Both the position numbers and the translations under genes were made by a program. The notes beneath the pieces are model-generated. The model saw only the letters and a list, made by a program, of their open reading frames with translations, ran no database searches and was not told where the DNA came from. From positions 351,541 to 415,540 of the forward strand of contig NC_016943.1 in NCBI RefSeq assembly GCF_000284015.1: DNA of 64,000 nucleotides, in the 5' to 3' direction. This stretch comes from Blastococcus saxobsidens DD2 (GTDB lineage Bacteria; Actinomycetota; Actinomycetes; Mycobacteriales; Geodermatophilaceae). Positions 1 to 7,359 of the stretch are shown here, one piece after another. Every line of letters begins with the position of its first letter. Positions within the stretch are counted from its first letter, which is position 1.

Positions 1-1
1 C

Positions 2-841
2 GTCGAGTTGCTGCAGGCGGCGTTCGGACCTGCCAAGACGGCGGACCACTACACCTGGAAGCACGTCGAAGGCCCGTGGGGTCCCTCCCGAGGATGGGTG
101 GCGGTCGACGGGGACGCCGTGCTGGGCGCGCGGCTGATCGTCCCGTGGCGCCTGGCGCTGGACGGAAGGAGCTTCGCCGCGTCCCGGGCCATGGACGGAG
201 CGGTCACTCCCGCAGCGCGGGGCCGCGGCGTCTTCAGTGGTCTGGTCAGGCGCGAGATGTCCCACCTCGCAGCAGCCGAGCGCTGGCACGTCCTCTACTC
301 GACCTCTGTCCCCGCCAGTCGGGAGGCGTACCGCCGGCTGGGTTGGACGATCCTGGAGCCCCGGCCGTCCGTGCTGTCGGTGCGTCTTCCACGACGCCCG
401 GCGCTGGTGGAGGAGATCGATCCCCGGACGGTGCAGCCGACGATCCCCGCCGGCCGGCTCCACACCGACTGGGACGCCCGCGGCCTGGGATGGCGAGTGG
501 ATCCGCGCTCCGGTCATCGGTACGAGGCGGTCCAGCTCCGGAACGGCGGCAGCCGCCTGCTGTACCGGCGCACGACCCTGCGCGGCGTCCCCGTCCTGGT
601 CGTCGTGGTGAGGACCGGTCCACCCGAGGAGCAGTCGGCGCTCCTCGGGGCCGCGTGCGCTCGAGGACGGTGCGGTGCGGTGATCCTGCAGGCGCTCGAT
701 CCAGCGACGTCCGCGAGGCCGCGGGTGGTATCGGGGAGCACCGTCTCGGTGTGGCAGCAGGAGGGCCCGGACGCTCCGGTCGACGCGAGGGCCGGCGGCA
801 ACTGGACGTTCACCGGTGCAGACCTGGAAGGGGTCCTGTGA
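2..841 (+). CDS. GNAT-family N-acetyltransferase, 5' truncated by window edge
   Basis: The frame is open to the left edge, so the N-terminus lies outside the window; the first in-window start codon is TTG at 8. The visible part has a GNAT acetyl-CoA loop (PAARGRGVFSGLVRRE, around residue 70 of the visible part) and then a typical SREAYRRLGW strand and helix. Such proteins acetylate amines on sugars or small molecules in the cytoplasm. The TGA stop overlaps the GTG start of the next glycosyltransferase (GTGA, 838-841), so it is translationally coupled to it and probably takes part in the same surface-glycan pathway. The substrate cannot be read from the sequence. Confidence 0.75.
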   Translation, partial: VELLQAAFGPAKTADHYTWKHVEGPWGPSRGWVAVDGDAVLGARLIVPWRLALDGRSFAASRAMDGAVTPAARGRGVFSGLVRREMSHLAAAERWHVLYSTSVPASREAYRRLGWTILEPRPSVLSVRLPRRPALVEEIDPRTVQPTIPAGRLHTDWDARGLGWRVDPRSGHRYEAVQLRNGGSRLLYRRTTLRGVPVLVVVVRTGPPEEQSALLGAACARGRCGAVILQALDPATSARPRVVSGSTVSVWQQEGPDAPVDARAGGNWTFTGADLEGVL

Positions 842-1932
842 TCACCTCCGCGCACGTGGGGCCGCCGAAGCTGCGGGTTCTGCACGTCCTGACGTCGACG
901 CAACGTCGCGGCGCGGAGTCGTTCGCCCTCAGCGTGCAGCGTGGCCTGCGGGAGCGGGGGCACGACACCCGGCCGGTCGCGCTCGTCGGCGCGTCGCATC
1001 CCCCCACCCTCCCCGTCGATCCACTGGGGGCGACCCATCTGGGGCCGGCGACGCTCATGGGCCTGCGCCGTGCGGCGGCCGATGTCGATGTCGTCGTCGC
1101 GCACGGGTCCCGCACCTTGCCGGCCTGCGCCCTCGCCCTGTGCTTCTCCAGGGTCCCGGTCGTCTACGTCAACATCGGTGACCCACTTTTCTGGGCGAAC
1201 ACGCCGCTCCGTCGTGCCCGAGTGCGACTGATGTTCCGCCGTCTCGCTGCCGTGGCGGCTCGCACCGAGGCCTCGCGGAAGGCGTTGATCGACCATCTGG
1301 GCATGCGGCCCGCCGCGGTCCGCGTCATCGGCAACGGCCGGCGTTCGAGCGACTTCCCGCCGACCGACGAGCACCGGAGAGCCGCTGCTCGCAAGGCGCT
1401 TGGGCTTGATGGCGCCGGGGATGTCGTGGTCCACGCGGGAGCCTTGGCGCCGGAGAAGCGGGTCGACGTCCTCATCGACGCCGTCGGTCGCATGGACTCG
1501 TCGACCCGGCTGGTGCTGGCGGGTGACGGGCTCCTCCGAGCGGAACTGGAGAGGCAAGCGCGCGCCGTTCTCGGTGACCGCGCCGTATTCCTGGGCGTGC
1601 GGAACGACGTTGCTCAGGTGTTGGCGGCCGCGGACGTCCTGGCGCTGGCGAGCGACAGCGAAGGCCTGCCTGGCGTGGTGATCGAGGCCGGGCTCGTGGG
1701 GATCCCGGTCGTGGCCACGGCCGTCGGCTTCACCTCATCCGTCGTCGTGGACGGCGTCACGGGGGTCCTGGTTGAACCCGGGGATCCCGTGCGCATGGCC
1801 CGCGCGGTCGAGACCGCGCTGACCGCCGCGGAGGAGATGGGCGCGGCCGGTCGCAGGCACTGCATGGAGCAGTTCGAGATGGAGCGGATCCTCGACGCCT
1901 GGGAGTCGCTGCTGCACGAGGTGGCGCGGTGA
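838..1932 (+). CDS. Glycosyltransferase family 4 (GT-B fold)
   Basis: A 364-aa GT-B enzyme that would transfer a sugar from a nucleotide donor to a growing lipid-linked glycan at the inner membrane face. The N-terminal domain opens with LRVLHVLTSTQRRGAE, the usual first strand and Gly-rich loop. The C-terminal domain has the donor-site segments GALAPEKRVDVLIDAV and DSEGLPGVVIEAG, the latter carrying the E-x7-E pattern of GT4. GTG at 838 was chosen because it overlaps the preceding stop and falls just before the conserved N-terminus; the open frame extends upstream only as antisense-like, Arg-rich sequence. Its stop overlaps the next GT4 start (GTGA). Donor and acceptor are unknown. Confidence 0.88.
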   Translation: MITSAHVGPPKLRVLHVLTSTQRRGAESFALSVQRGLRERGHDTRPVALVGASHPPTLPVDPLGATHLGPATLMGLRRAAADVDVVVAHGSRTLPACALALCFSRVPVVYVNIGDPLFWANTPLRRARVRLMFRRLAAVAARTEASRKALIDHLGMRPAAVRVIGNGRRSSDFPPTDEHRRAAARKALGLDGAGDVVVHAGALAPEKRVDVLIDAVGRMDSSTRLVLAGDGLLRAELERQARAVLGDRAVFLGVRNDVAQVLAAADVLALASDSEGLPGVVIEAGLVGIPVVATAVGFTSSVVVDGVTGVLVEPGDPVRMARAVETALTAAEEMGAAGRRHCMEQFEMERILDAWESLLHEVAR

Positions 1933-3092
1933 CCGATGAGCTCCACGTGGTCCACGTCATCAACCGGCTCTCGCCGTCCGGCGGCGCCGAGGTCTCCCTG
2001 CTCCAGTCCCTTCCCCACCTCCGTGCCGCAGGCATCCGCAGCACCGTGGTCACCGTCCACCCGCACGATCGCGGTTCCCGGGTGGACGAGGCGCGGTCAT
2101 CGGGCGCTGACGTCATCTGTCTCGATGCGCCTGGGTTGCTGTCGGCCACTGCTCGGTTCATGCGGCTGCTTCCCGGCCTCCAGGCAGACCTCGTCCACAC
2201 GACCCTCTTCGATGCCGGAGTCGTCGGCCGGGTGGCCGCCCGCATGCGCGGTGTCCCAGCCGTGATCTCCGTGGTCAACGCGGCCTACGCGGCCACCGTA
2301 GGGAGAGCATCCGGTGGCCGCCTGGCGGGGGTGGTCGTAAAGCAGGTCGACCGGCAGCTGACGCGGCACGCCACGATCGGCGTGCATGCTCTGTCCCATT
2401 TCTCGGCATCCGCTGCGGAGGAGACGTTGGGCGCCGATCCTCACCGGATCACCGTCGTCCCTCGTGGGCGCGACCGAGCGGCTCTGGGGCATCCCAGCCC
2501 GGAGCGCCGAGCGTCCGCTCGAGCTGCCTTGGAGCTCGATGACACCCAGCCGGTGGTGCTGTCGGTCGGGCGTCAGGAAGGGCAGAAGGCACACCACCTC
2601 CTTGTCCAGGCGTTCACGACAGTTGTCGCGAAGCACCCCAGGGCGGTGCTCGTGCTCGCGGGACGGCCTGGCGCCAATACCAGCCGCATCGAGAGCTGCA
2701 TCACGCAGGCGGATCTCCCTGAGGGCAGTGTCCGTGTACTGGGACGCCGCGATGATGTGGGTGATCTTCTCTGCGCCGCAGACGTCTTCGCTCTTCCTTC
2801 GTTGTCGGAAGGCCTCGGTGGCGTCGTCATCGAGGCGATGGCCATGGAGGCTGCCGTCGCCAGCTTCGCGCTGCCGGCGGTGGTTGAGGTGCTGGGAGAC
2901 TCGGGCGTCGTCGTCCCGCCGGGCGATGTGGTGGCCCTCGGAGATGCGGTCCTCTCTCTCATCGACGATCCCGTGCGCCGGCGGCGATTGGTCGCGACGG
3001 CGCTCAGCCGCTTCGAGGACAACTATCGGATCGAGACGGTGGCCGCGCGCATGGCCGACTGGTATCGATCCCTGTCCCATGCCGGACGGTGA
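1929..3092 (+). CDS. Glycosyltransferase family 4 (GT-B fold)
   Basis: A 387-aa GT4 protein starting at GTG 1929, 4-bp overlap with the preceding GT4. The N-terminus has HVVHVINRLSPSGGAE, the acceptor-domain loop. The C-terminal half has SVGRQEGQKAHHLLVQAF (donor-domain entry) and LPSLSEGLGGVVIEAMA (E-x7-E). With its neighbour it would add consecutive sugars to an oligosaccharide repeat. The two are homologous in layout but clearly different in sequence, so they probably have different specificities. Intergenic 3093-3263 (171 bp) separates it from the nucleotidyltransferase-like gene; no clear terminator was seen there. Confidence 0.88.
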   Translation: MTDELHVVHVINRLSPSGGAEVSLLQSLPHLRAAGIRSTVVTVHPHDRGSRVDEARSSGADVICLDAPGLLSATARFMRLLPGLQADLVHTTLFDAGVVGRVAARMRGVPAVISVVNAAYAATVGRASGGRLAGVVVKQVDRQLTRHATIGVHALSHFSASAAEETLGADPHRITVVPRGRDRAALGHPSPERRASARAALELDDTQPVVLSVGRQEGQKAHHLLVQAFTTVVAKHPRAVLVLAGRPGANTSRIESCITQADLPEGSVRVLGRRDDVGDLLCAADVFALPSLSEGLGGVVIEAMAMEAAVASFALPAVVEVLGDSGVVVPPGDVVALGDAVLSLIDDPVRRRRLVATALSRFEDNYRIETVAARMADWYRSLSHAGR

Positions 3093-3263
3093 CTCGGTCT
3101 CCGCTATTCGGCGACACGACCGACTTCCCCGATTTCCGCGCGTGACGGTCGTTCGCGAGTCCACCTGGTCGGCTGGCGTGAATCGCTTTCCCTGTCGAAT
3201 TGCTGTCACCATGAGCAGCAGCAGGTGTGGTGCCTCCCGCACCGACCGAACATCAGGTGGCCC

Positions 3264-4382
3264 ATGACCGACGTCGGAGAGCTGCTCGGCAGCATTGCTG
3301 CCAGCGGGATGGAGTGTGCGCAGGGCGCGTGGCCGGCCGAGCCGCTCGACGACGTCGCCTGGGCCGAATTGCTGCGCCGCGTTCGCGCGGAGCGCCTGCC
3401 CGGGTTCCTGGTCCATGCCATCGGTTCGGGCGCGCTGGCGGCCACTCCGCAACAGGCTGTACAGGCGAAGAGAGAACACCTCGTCGCGGTGGGCAGAGTG
3501 CTCGGCATCGAGACGGGCGCTCTCCAGATCCTTCGACAGCTCGCATCAGCCGGAGTGCAGGCACGCGTGCTCAAGGGGCCGGCGGTGGCCCAGCTCGACT
3601 ACCCTGACCCAGCCCTCCGGCTGTTCGTCGACATCGACCTCATCGTCCGGTCGGATGACTTCGACCGGGCTGTCGTAGCGCTGACGGAAGCGGGACACCA
3701 TCGGCGGCACCGGCAGCCTCGCCCTGGCTTCGACCGTCGCTTCAGCAAGGGAACCAGCTTCGTCGTCAGCGACCACCTGGTGGTCGACCTGCACCGGACG
3801 TTCGTCATGGGGCCGTTCGGGCTGTGGGTGGACCTTGTGGAGGTGTGGCGCTCGTCGAGCACGTTCACCATGGGTGGTGCTCGCCTCCAGGCGCTGGACC
3901 GGGAGGTCCGTTTCATGCATGCGTGCTTCCACGCCGCCCTCGGCGACGTCGTCCCTCGCCTCGTACCGCAACGTGACGTCGTGCAGATGCTGCTCGACGT
4001 GCGGCTCGACGTCGACCGGGTCTTGTTGCTCGCTCGAAACTGGCGCGCCGAGGCGGTCGTGGCCAAGGCTGTGACGGAGAGTTGGCGCACCCTTCGGCTC
4101 GACCTTCGTCCGGACCTGGTCGTCTGGGCGCTTGGCTACCGCCCATCGCGGCGGGAGGCGCGTGAGCTCGCCCTGTACAGCGACTCCGAGAGCGGCTATG
4201 CCCGGAAGTCACTCGGAGCGCTTCGGGCAGTTCCCGGCCTCCGCGACAAGGCAGCCTTCTTGCGCGCACTGGCTTTCCCGGACCCTTCCTACGTGGAGGG
4301 TCGATACGTAAGCCCGCGGCAGCGGCTGACCAAGGGGCTGTTCGCCGTCGCAGGACTGCGTTCCCGAAAGAGATCGAGCTGA
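3264..4382 (+). CDS. Nucleotidyltransferase-family protein (NTP_transf_5 type), possible lasso tailoring enzyme
   Basis: A 372-aa protein with the hallmark of the uncharacterised nucleotidyltransferase family PF14907: ARVLKGPAVAQLDYPDP followed by a FVDIDLIV acidic motif (about residues 98-125), equivalent to the GS...DxD metal site of pol-beta-like transferases. ATG 3264 is preferred over the upstream in-frame start at 3225 because GGTGG precedes it and the family N-terminus begins here. Proteins of this family occur in some lasso clusters beside an HprK-like kinase; in the pseudomycoidin cluster such a protein modifies the phosphorylated peptide. Here the kinase and precursor lie 3 kb downstream, beyond an IS element, so that role is inference. 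Confidence 0.7.
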   Translation: MTDVGELLGSIAASGMECAQGAWPAEPLDDVAWAELLRRVRAERLPGFLVHAIGSGALAATPQQAVQAKREHLVAVGRVLGIETGALQILRQLASAGVQARVLKGPAVAQLDYPDPALRLFVDIDLIVRSDDFDRAVVALTEAGHHRRHRQPRPGFDRRFSKGTSFVVSDHLVVDLHRTFVMGPFGLWVDLVEVWRSSSTFTMGGARLQALDREVRFMHACFHAALGDVVPRLVPQRDVVQMLLDVRLDVDRVLLLARNWRAEAVVAKAVTESWRTLRLDLRPDLVVWALGYRPSRREARELALYSDSESGYARKSLGALRAVPGLRDKAAFLRALAFPDPSYVEGRYVSPRQRLTKGLFAVAGLRSRKRSS

Positions 4383-4446
4383 GCTCGCGGAGTTCGGCGG
4401 AGTGAGAATCTGCCTTGATCACGCGCTGGTGCTTAGGGTTCCTCCC

Positions 4447-5007
4447 ATGATACCCCCGGTGACCGAGGTGCGGGCAATCGTGCAGGACCCCCGGTGCTTC
4501 ATACGGGAGGGAGTCAGCGAGGCGTTGCGGTCGTCCGGTGTCATGGTCGTGGCGGCGGTCCCGACGGTTGCGGCGCTCGATCACGCACTGGGGGAACTGG
4601 ATGCCGACGTGGTGCTGAGCCCCGTCGCTGGATCAGCCATCACCCGCCTCACCGCGCGGCACAGACTGGTGCGAATCACGGACGGGACCACGATAGCAGC
4701 GATGATCAGTGCGGCGATCCGGGGCCCGTCGGGTTCAAAGCCGCCGCGCTCGGCGACGCACGCGGAACCGCTGCGCGCGCTGCTGACCGCTCGTGAGGCC
4801 GGTGTGCTCGAACTGGTGGCCGTCGGCCTGACTGCTCGAGAGATCGCCCAGCGGTTGGGCATCAGCGCGCGCACCGTCGACGGCCACAAGCAGGCGGTGT
4901 TCACGAAGTTCGGGGTCGCCAGCCAGGCGCAGGCCGTCGCTCGTGCCCTCGACGAAGGGCTCATCCTACTGCTGCCCGGTGACCCGACCGCCGAGCCCAT
5001 ACCATGA
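4447..5007 (+). CDS. LuxR-type DNA-binding regulator with degenerate receiver
   Basis: A 186-aa protein with a C-terminal LuxR/GerE helix-turn-helix (LTAREAGVLELVAVGLTARE followed by IAQRLGISARTVDGHK). The N-terminal 100 residues resemble a response-regulator receiver (VRAIVQDPRCFIREGVSEAL) but the phospho-acceptor position reads VVLSPVAG, without the Asp. It is therefore probably not controlled by conventional phosphorylation. ATG 4447 sits just before the receiver-like strand; GTG 4402 is an alternative. The stop overlaps the start of a second, similar regulator (ATGA at 5004). The pair lies between the nucleotidyltransferase gene and the lasso precursor and may regulate that cluster. Confidence 0.75.
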   Translation: MIPPVTEVRAIVQDPRCFIREGVSEALRSSGVMVVAAVPTVAALDHALGELDADVVLSPVAGSAITRLTARHRLVRITDGTTIAAMISAAIRGPSGSKPPRSATHAEPLRALLTAREAGVLELVAVGLTAREIAQRLGISARTVDGHKQAVFTKFGVASQAQAVARALDEGLILLLPGDPTAEPIP

Positions 5008-5651
5008 GTGCCGCACCACGAGTGCTCGTCGCGCACCCCTCCGCATTGGTGCGGACCACGCTGCAGTCCGTGCTCGAGAAGCGCGGCATACCAGTCGTAG
5101 GTGATGCGGACCGGCTCACCATCCTGCGGCAACGCTGCGCTGAGACACACCCGCAGGTCGTGGTCAGCGCGGAACGGTTTCCCGACGGCGACCTCCTCGC
5201 CGGCCTTACTGCCCTGCTGTCGTCGGGGGCGCGCATTCTTGCGGTGTGCGAGAGCCACTCAGACAACGTCGTCGACATCCTGCTCGCCGGTGCGTCCGGT
5301 TGTGTGTTCCTCACTGACGGCTTGCCGGACGATGTGGCACAGGGGGTGCGCACGGTGTCGAAGGGGGGATCGGCACTGCATCCGCTGGCGGCCCATGCGG
5401 TTCTCAATCGCTGGCGGGCGGAGCGTGACGGACCCAGTCCCTCAAACCCCCGCCGAGACGTCCTGACGAGCCGCGAGCGGGAGATCCTCGCGGCCATGGC
5501 CAGGGGGTTGACCACTCGAGGGGTAGCCGAGAAGTTGGAGATCTCCGTCAAGACGGTCGAGGCGCACAAAGCGCGGGTGTTCGCGAAGCTGGGAGCTCGC
5601 AATCAGGCGCACGCGGTGTCCCTAGCGAGGTCCCGACACCTGCTGGATTGA
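5004..5651 (+). CDS. LuxR-type DNA-binding regulator with degenerate receiver
   Basis: A 215-aa protein with the same architecture as its upstream partner. The C-terminal GerE helix-turn-helix reads LTSREREILAAMARGLTTRG then EISVKTVEAHK. The N-terminus PRVLVAHPSALVRTTLQSVL is receiver-like, but VVVSAERFPDGD stands where the VVLLDxxMP phospho-Asp segment should be. It is translationally coupled to the preceding regulator. Two adjacent pseudo-receiver regulators suggest a heteromeric or ligand-responsive switch rather than a two-component system; no histidine kinase is nearby. Targets are not shown by the sequence. A stem-loop follows the stop. Confidence 0.78.
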   Translation: MSAAPRVLVAHPSALVRTTLQSVLEKRGIPVVGDADRLTILRQRCAETHPQVVVSAERFPDGDLLAGLTALLSSGARILAVCESHSDNVVDILLAGASGCVFLTDGLPDDVAQGVRTVSKGGSALHPLAAHAVLNRWRAERDGPSPSNPRRDVLTSREREILAAMARGLTTRGVAEKLEISVKTVEAHKARVFAKLGARNQAHAVSLARSRHLLD

Positions 5652-5692
5652 ACGATGCGTTCATTCGTCCGGGATTCAGCAGACTTTTCGGA

Positions 5693-5713
5693 TTCGGCAG
5701 ACAGGCTGCCGAA
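5693..5713 (+). terminator. Stem-loop after the LuxR pair
   Basis: TTCGGCAG (5693-5700) and CTGCCGAA (5706-5713) form a perfect 8-bp stem with a 5-nt loop, 42 bp after the regulator stop and just outside the left end of the IS element. There is no U-tract, as is common in actinobacterial terminators. Confidence 0.5.
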
Positions 5714-5727
5714 CCGAGGGAGGGCCT

Positions 5728-5749
5728 TGCCCCCTGATCTTGGACACGC
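5728..5749 (+). repeat. Left terminal inverted repeat of the IS3 element
   Basis: Begins TGCCCCCTGATCTTGGACA. It pairs with the right end with only two mismatches over 22-23 bp. Confidence 0.8.
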
Positions 5750-5758
5750 GTGGGGTGT

Positions 5759-6658
5759 CTACGCCGCGGTTGGCAGCGTAGCCGGAGACCGGCGGGCCTC
5801 GTAGGCGCTGGGGCTGATCTGGCCGCAGGCGGAGTGCCGCCGGCGGGTGTTGTAGCGGGTGCTCCAGGCGAACACCGCGCGCCGCGCCTGGGCGGGGGTG
5901 TCCCAGCCGGGAGCGCCGGCGAGGGTCTCGCGCTTGAGGGTGGCGTTGAAGGACTCGGCCAGGGCGTTGTCGGCGCTGGAGCCGACCGCGCCCATCGAGC
6001 GGGTCACGCCGAGGCGGTCGCACAGGTCGGCGTAGGCCCGTGACGTGTATTGAGCGCCGTGGTCGCTGTGAAAGATGGCCCCGGTCAGGCCGCCGCGTTC
6101 GCGGTGCGCGGCGAGCAGTGCGTCTTCGACGAGTTCGGTGCGCATGTGGTCGGCGATCGACCAGCCCACCAGCCGGCGGGAGAAGCAGTCGATCACCGTG
6201 GCCAGGTAGAGGTTGCGCCCGTCGCCGCAGGGCAGGTAGGTGATGTCCCCGACGTAGACGCGGTTGGGGGCGTCGGCGGTGAAGTTGCGTTCAAGCAGGT
6301 CAGGCACCTGCTGATCAGCCGGTTCGGGGATCGTGGTGCGCACCCGCCGGCGCAGCCGGATCCCGGCGATGCCGTTGGAGGCCATGACGCGGGCGACCCG
6401 CTTGTGGTTCACCCGCGCCTCGGCCGGGGCGCCGTCGTTGAGCTCGGCGGTCACCCGCGGCGCCCCGTAGGCCCGGTTGCCCGGGTCCTCGGCGTGCACC
6501 GCGCGAATCCGGGCCGCGAGCTCCTCATCGGCCACGGCACGGGCCTCGGCGCCGGCCTCCCAGGCGTAGAACGATGTTCGGGCGACCTCCACGATCTGGC
6601 ACATCCGCTTCACCTCGAAGGCGTCCCGGTGGTCGGCGACGAACTGGAAGCGGGTCAC
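5759..6658 (-). CDS. IS3-family transposase OrfB (DDE integrase core)
   Basis: A 299-aa transposase catalytic subunit. An N-terminal HTH_21-like segment (MCQIVEVARTSFYAWEAG, then NRAYGAPRVTAEL) precedes the rve core. The catalytic triad is visible: Asp in YVGDITYLP, Asp in IFHSDHGAQYTS, and Glu in DNALAESFNATLKRE. The length is normal and no frameshift was seen, so it looks intact. It starts at GTG 6658, overlapping the orfA stop (GTGA). In IS3 elements the active transposase is usually made by -1 frameshifting between the two frames; here a simple 4-bp coupling overlap is also possible. Confidence 0.93.
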   Translation of the reverse strand: MTRFQFVADHRDAFEVKRMCQIVEVARTSFYAWEAGAEARAVADEELAARIRAVHAEDPGNRAYGAPRVTAELNDGAPAEARVNHKRVARVMASNGIAGIRLRRRVRTTIPEPADQQVPDLLERNFTADAPNRVYVGDITYLPCGDGRNLYLATVIDCFSRRLVGWSIADHMRTELVEDALLAAHRERGGLTGAIFHSDHGAQYTSRAYADLCDRLGVTRSMGAVGSSADNALAESFNATLKRETLAGAPGWDTPAQARRAVFAWSTRYNTRRRHSACGQISPSAYEARRSPATLPTAA

Positions 6659-6987
6659 CAGCGCGTCTCCCCGGCGAAATACTTGGCCGCCGCCCGCAGG
6701 ATGTCTCGCTCACTGTTCAGCTTCCGCTGATCAGCCTCCAGCTCGCTGACTCGAGCGCGCAGGCGGGCGAGTTCCTGCTCAGGAGTCTCGCCCTCCGGTC
6801 CTGGCGGTCCGGACCGGCCACCAGGCCGCCGCTGCACCTCAACGCCAGCGGCCTTCAGCCACGCCGACAGCGTTCCGTCCATGATCCCCAGGTCGCCGGC
6901 GATCCCCACCACCGTCGCCCCCGGCGTCGACCGGTACAGCTCCACCGCGTCCCGGCGGAACTCCTCGGAGTACGTCTTCCTCGCCAC
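6655..6987 (-). CDS. IS3-family transposase OrfA (HTH)
   Basis: About 110 aa from GTG 6987 (the frame is open up to 7038, inside the inverted repeat). It begins VARKTYSEEFRRDAVEL, the canonical Tnp HTH (HTH_Tnp_1) opening, with a helix-turn-helix in the first 50 residues, and ends in a Leu/Glu-rich helix (ELARLRARVSELEADQRKLN) that acts as the leucine-zipper dimerisation segment. It recognises the IS ends. Its stop overlaps orfB. Confidence 0.9.
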   Translation of the reverse strand: MARKTYSEEFRRDAVELYRSTPGATVVGIAGDLGIMDGTLSAWLKAAGVEVQRRPGGRSGPPGPEGETPEQELARLRARVSELEADQRKLNSERDILRAAAKYFAGETRW

Positions 6988-7028
6988 CGTCTGATCTTCT
7001 CGCTTCCTCCAGGCCAAGCCTGGATTCA

Positions 7029-7050
7029 GCGTGTCCACGATCAGGGGTCA
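7029..7050 (-). repeat. Right terminal inverted repeat of the IS3 element
   Basis: Read on the minus strand it begins TGACCCCTGATCGTGGACA, matching the left end except at two positions. It lies just upstream of orfA and may contain its promoter. Confidence 0.8.
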
Positions 7051-7061
7051 AGTCCCGGACG

Positions 7062-7078
7062 GGGCCCTGCATGGGCCC
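7062..7078 (-). terminator. Hairpin downstream of the lasso precursor
   Basis: Two GGGCCC hexamers (7062-7067, 7073-7078) pair around a 5-nt loop, 32 bp beyond the precursor stop on the minus strand; a second short hairpin, GACGGG/CCCGTC, lies at 7084-7097. They could end the precursor transcript before the IS element. Confidence 0.35.
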
Positions 7079-7109
7079 TGCGTGACGGGGTCCCGTCCCT
7101 CGGCGAGCG

Positions 7110-7265
7110 TCAGGGAGAGACAGGACCGAGTGGAACGCCCGGAGCATTCGGGTCGGGCTGCAGCACGATGCCGTCCACACCGGTGAAGTCCTTGGCCTGC
7201 AGAGTCAACTCGTGCAGCGAGCCGATCTCCGCGATGGTCGGGGGCGTGTAGTCCTCGTTCGTCAT
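7110..7265 (-). CDS. Lasso peptide precursor (51 aa)
   Basis: A 51-aa peptide. The leader carries the lasso recognition signature Y-x2-P-x6-G-x5-T (Y6, P9, G15? spaced as YTPPTIAEIG then SLHELT), which binds the PqqD-like B1 protein encoded in the same locus. A second Thr, T28, is followed by one residue (G29), fitting the rule that Thr is at position -2. The core would then be residues 30-51 (begins VDGIVLQPD), with a macrolactam from Val30 to Asp38 (9-residue ring) and a 13-residue Pro-rich loop/tail ending PVSP. A non-Gly first core residue is less common. ATG 7265 is supported by AGGAGA 9 bp upstream. The penultimate Ser50 could be the kinase target. It is separated from the enzyme operon by the oppositely oriented kinase gene. 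Confidence 0.8.
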   Translation of the reverse strand: MTNEDYTPPTIAEIGSLHELTLQAKDFTGVDGIVLQPDPNAPGVPLGPVSP

Positions 7266-7274
7266 GGAACTCAA

Positions 7275-7280
7275 TCTCCT
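7275..7280 (-). promoter_or_regulatory. Ribosome binding site of the lasso precursor
   Basis: AGGAGA on the minus strand, 9 nt before ATG 7265. It decides the start on this strand. The opposite-strand ATG at 7264 that shares the CATG has no comparable site. Confidence 0.7.
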
Positions 7281-7359
7281 GTGTTGTGGGATCTCGGACG
7301 CTACGCTCGCCGGTCTGCATGCATCAGAGGAAATTGCCCTAGGGGAACGGCGGTCTTCG

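Larger units (their letters stand above)
5728..7050 (-). mobile_element. IS3-family insertion sequence
   Basis: A 1.32-kb element with overlapping orfA (HTH) and orfB (DDE transposase) read from the minus strand. Its ends form an imperfect terminal inverted repeat: the 23 bases from 5727 match the complement of 7051-7029 with two mismatches, both ends beginning TG inward as is usual for IS3. The flanks (CCT on the left, AGT on the right) do not show a target-site duplication, so the copy may be old or rearranged. It sits between the regulator pair and the lasso precursor. Confidence 0.85.

Noticed and set aside
5725..7053. Target-site duplication of the IS3 element
   Set aside because: Flanking CCT and AGT do not match at any length from 3 to 5 that I tried.
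7110..7170. Core starting at Gly32 with a 7-residue ring
   Set aside because: It keeps Gly at position 1 but loses the Thr at -2 in the leader. Kept as a second choice only.
7264..7359. ATG 7264 as the start of the HprK-like kinase
   Set aside because: It shares the CATG with the precursor start, has no RBS, and adds residues not typical of the family; it would leave no room for the precursor promoter.
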